A stretch of 64,000 bases of DNA, from the NCBI GenBank assembly GCA_001872625.1, contig MNXP01000054.1:54304-118303 (forward strand). Reading direction: 5' to 3'. The position numbers and the translations under genes were made by a program. Shown here in pieces: positions 49,101 through 58,100 of the stretch (position 1 is its first letter; each line of letters opens with the position of its first letter). This stretch comes from Bacteroidetes bacterium CG2_30_33_31. Its GTDB lineage: Bacteria > Bacteroidota > Bacteroidia > Bacteroidales > UBA1556. The notes under the pieces were generated by a model. It was not told where the DNA came from. It saw nothing but the letters and a program-made list of their open reading frames with translations, and made no database searches.

Positions 49101-52100
49101 GTAGCTGTTAATGGGACAACCCAATTAGATTTATCATGGGCTTTAAATTCAGCCGGTGATAATGTGATTATTACTTATAACACCTCAAATAATTTTGCCA
49201 CACCAACCGACGGATTATCTTATTCTGTTGGAAATCAAATTGCTCCTGGACAAGGTATTGTTCTTTACAAAGGAAGTTTAACAAGCTTCTCACATACTGG
49301 ATTAAATTTTAACTCTACTTATTTTTATAAAATATGGTCTTACGATTGTGCCATAAGCTATTCAAATCCTGGACTTACAGCAAATGGAACTACTGGAACA
49401 GTTACGGATCCATCTGCATTTACTGCTACTGCAATTTCATCAGCGCAGATTAATTTAGCTTGGGCATTAAATGCATCTTCAAATAATGTGATGATTGCTT
49501 ATAACACAACCAATACTTTTGCTACTCCAAGTAACGGGATTAGTTATGTCGTAGGAAATCAGATTGCTTCTGGACAAGGTACAATTATTTATTCAGGTTC
49601 ACTTACAGCCTTTAATCATACTGCATTAAATATGAATACAGTATATTATTATAAAATTTGGTCGAGAGATGGAAGTAGTAATTATTCAGTAGGAATAACG
49701 GCAAATGATACAACTTTTGGATTAAACAATCCGCAAACTTTAACGGCAACCATGGCTTCTTCATCACAAATAAATGTTGCATGGACGAAGAACACTGTTA
49801 ACGATGATGTGATGATAGTTTACAATACAACCAATAATTTTGCGGCTCCAGTTAATGGAACATCTTATGTAATCGGCAATCAAATATCCGCTGGACAAGG
49901 AACTGTACTGTATAAAGGTTCTGCTCTAACAGCAAACCATACTGGATTGACGGCAAGCACTAAATATTATTATAAAGCCTTTTCTTATAATTCATCAAAT
50001 TATTACTCAACTCCTGGATTATTGGACAGCGCAACAACTGATTATCCGGGTGTAGCAACATTTCCCTATATTGAAGACTTTGAAGCTCAGACCCCTAACC
50101 AAGGAAATATTTATTCATGCGTAACTTATTATCCACTGACATCAGGATGGAATAATGTGCAAACAGTTGATGATATTGATTGGGCAGTGAGAACAGGAAC
50201 AACTACTTTGGGACAATATGGTTATACCGGACCACTTGGCGACCATACCACTGGAAGCGGAAAATATATTTATACTGCCGCATACGCATGTTTTAACAAA
50301 GCAGCTTGGCTTGTTAGTCCATTATTTAATTTCTCCTCGCTATCAAACCCAAAACTTGAGTTCTACTACTTTATGTTTGGTTCTTCTACTGGTTCAATTA
50401 ATGTTCAAATTTCCACTAACGGAGGGACAACTTGGTCTGCAACTAATTTATTCAATCTCACAGGTCAACAACAAACAAGTCAAACTGCTGCTTGGGGTCA
50501 TGCTGATATTAGTTTATCTGCTTACGCAGGTATGTCCAATATTAGATTAAGAATAAAAGGTGTTACAGGATATAGTTATTACTCTGATATGGCAATTGAT
50601 GATATCAAATTATATCAACCACAAAATATGTCTATCAGTTCAATTACTACTGAACAAGATACTTTAAATGTAGTGCTTGGAGCGGCTGCTCAAGAAGTAA
50701 TTCGAATGAATATCAATACAGTTGGAGCTTACAGTCCACTTACACTTGGTCAAATGGCATTCAATACTACAGGAACACAATCAGTTTCAGATATTTCAAA
50801 CGCAAAAGTTTACTATACAGGCAGCAATCCATCTTTTACTGTTATTCAACAATTTGGAAGTACTGTAGCCGCACCAAATGGAGCGTTCCCAATTACAGGA
50901 ACTCAAGTGTTGGCTGAGGGAAATAATTACTTTTGGCTAACCTATGATATTCCTGCCTCTGCAACTATTGGAAATGTTGTTGATGCTCAATGTATTCAAA
51001 TGACAATTGCTTCAATAACTCAAATTCCTACTGTTACAAATCCAGCAGGAACAAAAACAATTGTTGGACAAGTGATAGTTGGCACTGGCACTGGAAATAA
51101 TTGGAGTGGACCAGTTTACCCTTCCTACTATTATGGTGCACACGAAAGTGTGTATTTGGCTTCCGAGTTAGGCACTGGTGCAAAAGAAATAAACAAAATA
51201 GCTTGGTACAAAGCTTCAGGCACCAATGTGGCAGACAAAATTGATAATATAAGCATCTATTTAAAGAATAGTGCTACTTCAACATTAAATACTGGAAATT
51301 ATTCATTGACAGGATACACGCTTGTTTATCAAGGAATTATGCCTAATAATCATGTATCAGGTTGGATGGATGTTAATTTGAATAATACATTTCTTTGGGA
51401 CGGAACGAGCAATTTGCATGTGCTGGTTGTTCAGCAAAAGCCACTAAGTAATTGGAATAATTACCCATATTACTCATTTTCCAATACAACTCAAAACAGA
51501 GCAAGAGGAGCATATAATTTTAATGCTGCCCCAACATCTTTGACTGCTACCAATCAGAGACCTAATGCAAGATTTGAATATGTTCTTCCCGTTGCAATGG
51601 TTTTCTCAAATAGTACAACTACACAAAATAATGTAGCTAATATTCCAAAAGGTTCAACTAATCAAGAAATTATTGGTATTCAAATTAACACCAATAACAC
51701 TTCTAATCCATTGAGTTTAACCCAACTTATTTTAAATACTACAGGAACTACCTCAATAGCAGATATTTCCAATGCGAAAATTTATTATACAGGCACATCT
51801 CCAAATTTTGCGACTACCACACAATTTGGCAGCACTGTAGCTTCACCAAGTGGAAGCTATACCGTAACAGGTTCACAGACTTTGCAATCTGGCACCAATT
51901 ATTTTTGGCTATCATACGATATAGGTGCATCGGCTACCATAAATAATGTTGTTGATGCTCAATGTACTTCTGTTACTGTGGGAGGATCAGCTTATACTCC
52001 AACAATCACAGCACCAAACGGAAGCAGGACAATAAAAGATTATATAATTATTGGCAATGGAGTGCTTTCAGATGTAAACCAGCCATTGCATTATTATCAA

Positions 52101-55100
52101 TATCACGGATGGGAAGCAATATATACATCTGTAGAGCTTGGTGCTGCCAAAGACTTAAGTGCCTTAGCATTTTATAAACTCTCAGGTTCAAATATTACTC
52201 ATCCAATTTATAATGTAAATGTTTATGTAAAACATACAACAGCAACTACCTTATCTACTGGAAATTATTCCACTTCTGGATACACTTTGGTTTACTCAGG
52301 AAACTTCCCAAATACCGCTGTTACTGGCTGGATGGAAGTTCCATTTACCAATCCTTTCTCATATAATGGCACTGATAATCTGGAGGTTTTAATTGTACAA
52401 GGTTATGGAGCTTATTTTGCTAATTATCCTAACTGGGCTTATGCTACCACGAGTCCAAATCGTGCAAGGTATGCAAGTAGCTTTAGCGCGCAGCCCACTT
52501 CTTTAACCGCTGTAAACAGACTTGCAAATATAAGATTTGAATTTTCAAATCCCTCTTCAATGTCTTTTGTTTCAAGTGCCGTAACTCAAAACAATACTAC
52601 TAATATAATAGCTGGAGTTCAAGATCAAGAAATCATTGGAATTCAAGTTGTTACACTAAATAGTTCTAATTCATTGACAGCTACTTCATTCACTTTAAAT
52701 ACAACAGGTTCGAGTAATCCTTCTAATGATATTTCAAATGCTAAAATATATTACACTAGTGGTGGTGCCACTTTCTCAGCAAGTAATCAATTTGGAAGTG
52801 CAGTAAGTAACCCCAATGGAACATTTACTATTACTGGTTCTCAAGCCCTTCAAGCAGGAACAAATTATTTCTGGCTTGCTTATGACTTACCATCATCAGC
52901 AACAACAGGTAATTGGGTAGATGCTCAATGCACTTCACTAACTGTTTCGAGCGTTGTTCATACCCCAACACCTACCACGGTAATTGGAAATCGTACTATT
53001 GTTGGCGCACTTTCAGGTGTTTATACTATTGGTAGTGGTGGAGATTTTACAACTTTTACTTCTGCAAAAAACGCTCTTAACGCTTATGGAGTTGCAGGAT
53101 GGGTAAAATTTAGAGTTTTTTCAGGGACTTACAATGAGCAAATTGTGCTTACTTCATATCTTAATGCATCGGCAACAAACACAGTTACTTTTGAATCCTT
53201 TTCAGGTGATAGTAGTGATGTAATTTTGAATTATTCTGCAGCCAACTTCACATTTAATTATACTTTGAAATTTGATGCTGCAAGTTATTATATAATTAAA
53301 AATATGACAATCAAAGCAAGTGGAACTACTTATGGAACACCTATTAATATATCAAATTCTTCTTCTAATATTATTATTAAAAATAATATTATCACTGTTG
53401 GTGCTGGAACTTCATATTACTGTTCTGGTTTCTATGGTTATAATTCCAATTTGTCAAATATTAGTATCGCAAAGAATTTAATTAATGGAGGTGGTGCTTA
53501 TGGTTTCTACTTAAGAGGTCCTTCAAATACAAGTTTAAATACTGGAATTTTTATTGACAGCAATATCATTGCTTCAACTCAATATGGTGGATATTTTCTG
53601 TATAATTCAGATTTAAAAATTAGAAATAATTCTTTCAATGTGAGTGGTGGGAATCAATCTTATGGAATATATTGTTATTACAGTGGAACAGGATTAAATA
53701 TATTTGCAAACAAAATTATTTCCAATGGAAGTAATACGGCCTATGGTTTGTACCTTAATAATAATACTGGCAATTCATCACAACATGAACTTATTTACAA
53801 CAATTTTATTTCAATCCCAACAAATACAATAAATAACGGCTATGGTTTATATTCCTATGCCAACACTTTTGCCGATTACGCCTTTAATAATATAAATTTT
53901 GCTGCTTCAACTGGAAGTAATAGATATGCAAGTTATTTTAATGGAGGTGCAAGTGGAATATTGAAGAATAATATGATAGTAGCTTCTGGAGGAAATCCTG
54001 CAATTTATGTATCAAATGCTAATGTTTTTACAAGCTCCGATTACAATAATTTTTATACCACAGGAAGTGTTTTAGGATATGTAGGAACATCCTCAAAACC
54101 GAATCTTGCTTCTTGGAAAGTTGCTATAAATGGAGATGCACATTCAATTTCTTCAAATCCAAACTTTGTATCCGCTACTAACTTACATGTTACTAAAGTG
54201 TTGCTCAATAATTTAGGAACTCCAATAACAGGAATTTCTACTGACATTGATGGTGATATTCGACATGCAACTACTCCCGATATTGGTGCAGATGAGTTTT
54301 CGGTAGATATTGATGCTGGAATTAGCGCAATAGTCAGTCCGGTTGCAAGTTGCAACGGCACTCAGAATGCCGTAGTTACTATAAAAAATTTCGGTCAAAA
54401 TACTTTAACGAGTGCTACAATAAACTGGAAAGTTGATGGAGTAACCAAACCTACATCAGCTTGGTCGGGAAGTTTAGCTACAAGTCAAACACAAAATGTA
54501 ACATTAAGCAGTCTTACTTTGGCCGTTGGTTCACATATTATTACTGCTTGGACTTCATCGCCCAATGGTCAAACAGATCAGATGCAATCAAATGATACAA
54601 GCACACTAACCATTGTCATAGGAACTTCTCCTATAGTAAATGCTGGAGTAGATGTTACAAAATGTTCTTCATCAACCTTTACCACAAATGCTACTGCAAG
54701 CGGCTATACTTCACTTTTGTGGACAAGCTCTGGAAGCGGAACTTTCACAGCATCAACTACATTGGCAGCTACTTATACTCCATCTGCTTCAGATATTTCT
54801 TCTGGAAGTGTATATTTGAAATTGACAGCTTCGAGTACTGGCTGCGGTGCAACATCAGATTCATTGTTGTTAAGTTTCCAAAGTTTACCTGCTGTTAGTT
54901 TCAGCGGTTTAAGTGCAACCTATTGCCCAAATAGTGGAAGTTCAACTTTAATTGGAACACCCTCAGGAGGTGTATTCAGTGGAGCTGGAATCAGTGGAAA
55001 TATTTTTAATCCAGCCACTGCTGGAAGTGGAAGCCATTCGATAAAATATGTTTATACTCAAGGAACATGCTCAGATTCTGCAATTAATACAACAGTTGTT

Positions 55101-58100
55101 AGCCCAAATATTTTACCAACAATTACCGGTCTTGCTTCTGGATATTGTGTTTCTCAATCAGCAGTTACTTTAACTGGTTCACCTGCCGGAGGAACATGGA
55201 GTGGAAGTATAACTTCTAACGTGTTCAATCCAGCAACAGTAGGTGTTGGAATAAAAACCGTAACCTATACTGTTGTAGATGGCACAACATCATGTTCATT
55301 CGATACAACATACCAAACTGAAGTTTACACCAACCCTGTAGCTTCTATATCTGGCTTGGCAGCAAGCTATTGTTCCAATAACCCAAATGTTACTCTAACT
55401 GGTTCACCAGCTGGTGGTACTTTTGTTGGAGCAGGCATGTCAGCTAATATTTTTAACCCTTCCACTGCTGGAATTGGGGTTCATACAATAGAATATATCA
55501 TTAATAATGGTACTGGATGCTCAGATACAGCATATCAAAATGTTACTGTAAATCTTGCCCCTACAGTTTCATTCACTGGACTCTCAGCTTCATATTGTAG
55601 CACAGCCTCTTCGGTAACTCTTTCAGGAACTCCTGCTGGTGGTACTTTCAGTGGAAATGGTATAAGTGGCAGTCAGTTTAATCCTGCAAATGCAAATATT
55701 GGTATCAACACAATTTCATATTTGTATACTTCTGCCAATGGATGTTCCAGTTCAGCTACTCAAAACACTACAATATATCAAACCCCTGTAGCCAATGCTG
55801 GTGTTACTGAAACTATCGTAAATGGTCATGATACTATTCTTTATGGAAGCGCTACTGGTGGTTCTGGAAATTATGCTTATAGCTGGACTCCAGTCAATAA
55901 ATTGGTAACAGCAAATGCAAATTTGCAAAATCCTCATACCATTGCTTTAAATGCTTCTCAGCTTTTCACTTTAGTTGTTACAGATAATATATCTTCATGT
56001 TCATCGACTGCACAAGTTCAAGTCAATGTAATTGGAGGAGTTTTTGGTGTAACATCTTCGGCTAATCCAACTACTATTTGTGCTGGCGATAGTACTACAA
56101 TTGCTGCCCTCGCAAGTGGTGGAGGTGGAACATATAGCTATCTTTGGAGTTCTTCGCCTTCTGGTTATACATCTGCTTTCAGCCAAGATGTGGTTCATCC
56201 TACGGTTACCACAACTTATACTGTCATTGCAACTGATGGAACTTCTTTTAGCTCTTCAAGTGTTGTAATTACTGTTAATCCATTGCCCGTTGTTTCACTT
56301 ACAGGGCTCTCTTCAAACTATTGCAGCACTGCAAGTTCTGTAAACTTAGTTGGAACTCCAGCAGGTGGAATTTTCTCAGGTACTGGTGTAGTAGGTTCGA
56401 CTTTTTATCCATCAATAGCTGGTAGTGGAATTAAAAATATTTTTTACTCATACACAAATTCCAATGGATGTAGTAATTCAGACACAGCAGCAGTAACAAT
56501 AAATCAAACACCAATAGTAAATGCTGGCATAAATGATACAATTAGCTATGGTAGCGATACTGTATTATATGGAAATGCCAATGGAGGTGGTAATTATGTT
56601 TGGAATTGGTCGCCAGCATCTAAGTTAATCGCATCTAATCAACAAAATGTACCTACCATAAACCTTTATGCAACTCAACAATATATTTTAAATGTTGAAG
56701 ATAGCATTACTGGTTGTAATTCTAATGACACAATGGTAGTAATTATTACTGGTGGTGTACTTTCTTCAAGTGCTACTGCGCTTCCTTCAACAATTTGCTC
56801 TGGCTCACAATCTCAACTTACCGTATTACCCTCAGGAGGAAATGGCGTTTATGCCTTTGCTTGGACTTCTACACCTTCTGGTTTTACTTCTACTGTTCAA
56901 AATCCTATTGTTAGTCCAACAGTTACAACTACATACACTGTTGTGGTTGTAAGTGGTACTCAAACATCCAATAGCACTGTGGTGGTAACAGTTAATACAG
57001 CGCCAACAGTTTCATTCACTGGTCTGGCATCGAGTTATTGTTTAGATGATCCACTGGTTACTTTGACAGGCTCTCCAATTGGTGGTGTATTTAGTGGAAG
57101 TGGCATTACTGGAAATACTTTTAAACCAAGCAATGCTGGTGTTGGCAATAAAACCATAACTTATTCTTATACAGATCCTAACACAACTTGTTCGGCAAGT
57201 ATTTCTCACTCTGCGATTGTAAATGCTTTACCAGTTGCAAATGCTGGTATTGATGAAACAATTACAACTGGCAATGACACAATTCTTTATGGAAGTGCCA
57301 CTGGTGGTTCTGGTAGCTATTCTTACCTTTGGACTCCAGCAAGTTTGGTTACAAATCAATCTTTAGCTATTACCAACACAGTAATTTTGACAGCAACCAC
57401 TCAATTTAATCTTTTTGTAACTGATAACTCAACTGGATGTAAGTCAAACGATGCAATGTTCGTTAATATTATTGGTGGAGCTTTATCAGTTTCTGCCACA
57501 GCAACCCCTGACACAATCTGTCTCGGAGATACTATACAAATTACAGCATTAGCCTCAGGAGGAACGGGTCTTTATACTTATTTATGGTCATCTAATCCAT
57601 CTGGATTTAGTTCTTCGGCAGCTATTGCTTTGCATAGCCCAACCACCACCACAACCTATACAGTTATAGTAACTAACGGTTCATTCAATTCTTCAAGCTC
57701 AATAGTTGTTGTTGTTAACCCACTTCCAACAGTATCTTTTAGTGGCTTGAATTCAACATATTGTTCAAATGGTTCATCTGTAGCTCTTACAGGAGCTCCT
57801 TCTGGTGGAACTTTTGCTGGCAATGGTATGATTGGAAACACTTTCGATCCAACTGCGGTTGGATCACAAGGCTCATATAACATTATGTATTATTATACAA
57901 ATCCGACAACTGGATGCAGTAATTCAAGTATTCAACAGTTTTCACTTTATACTGCTCCTAATGCAAATGCCGGTATTAATGTTACAATTCCACTTGGGCA
58001 TGATACCTTATTATATGGTAATGCCACTAGCGGAGGAAATTATTCTTGGGGTTGGTCTCCACCTTTGAAAGTGGTAAATGCTTCATTACAAACAGCTCAA

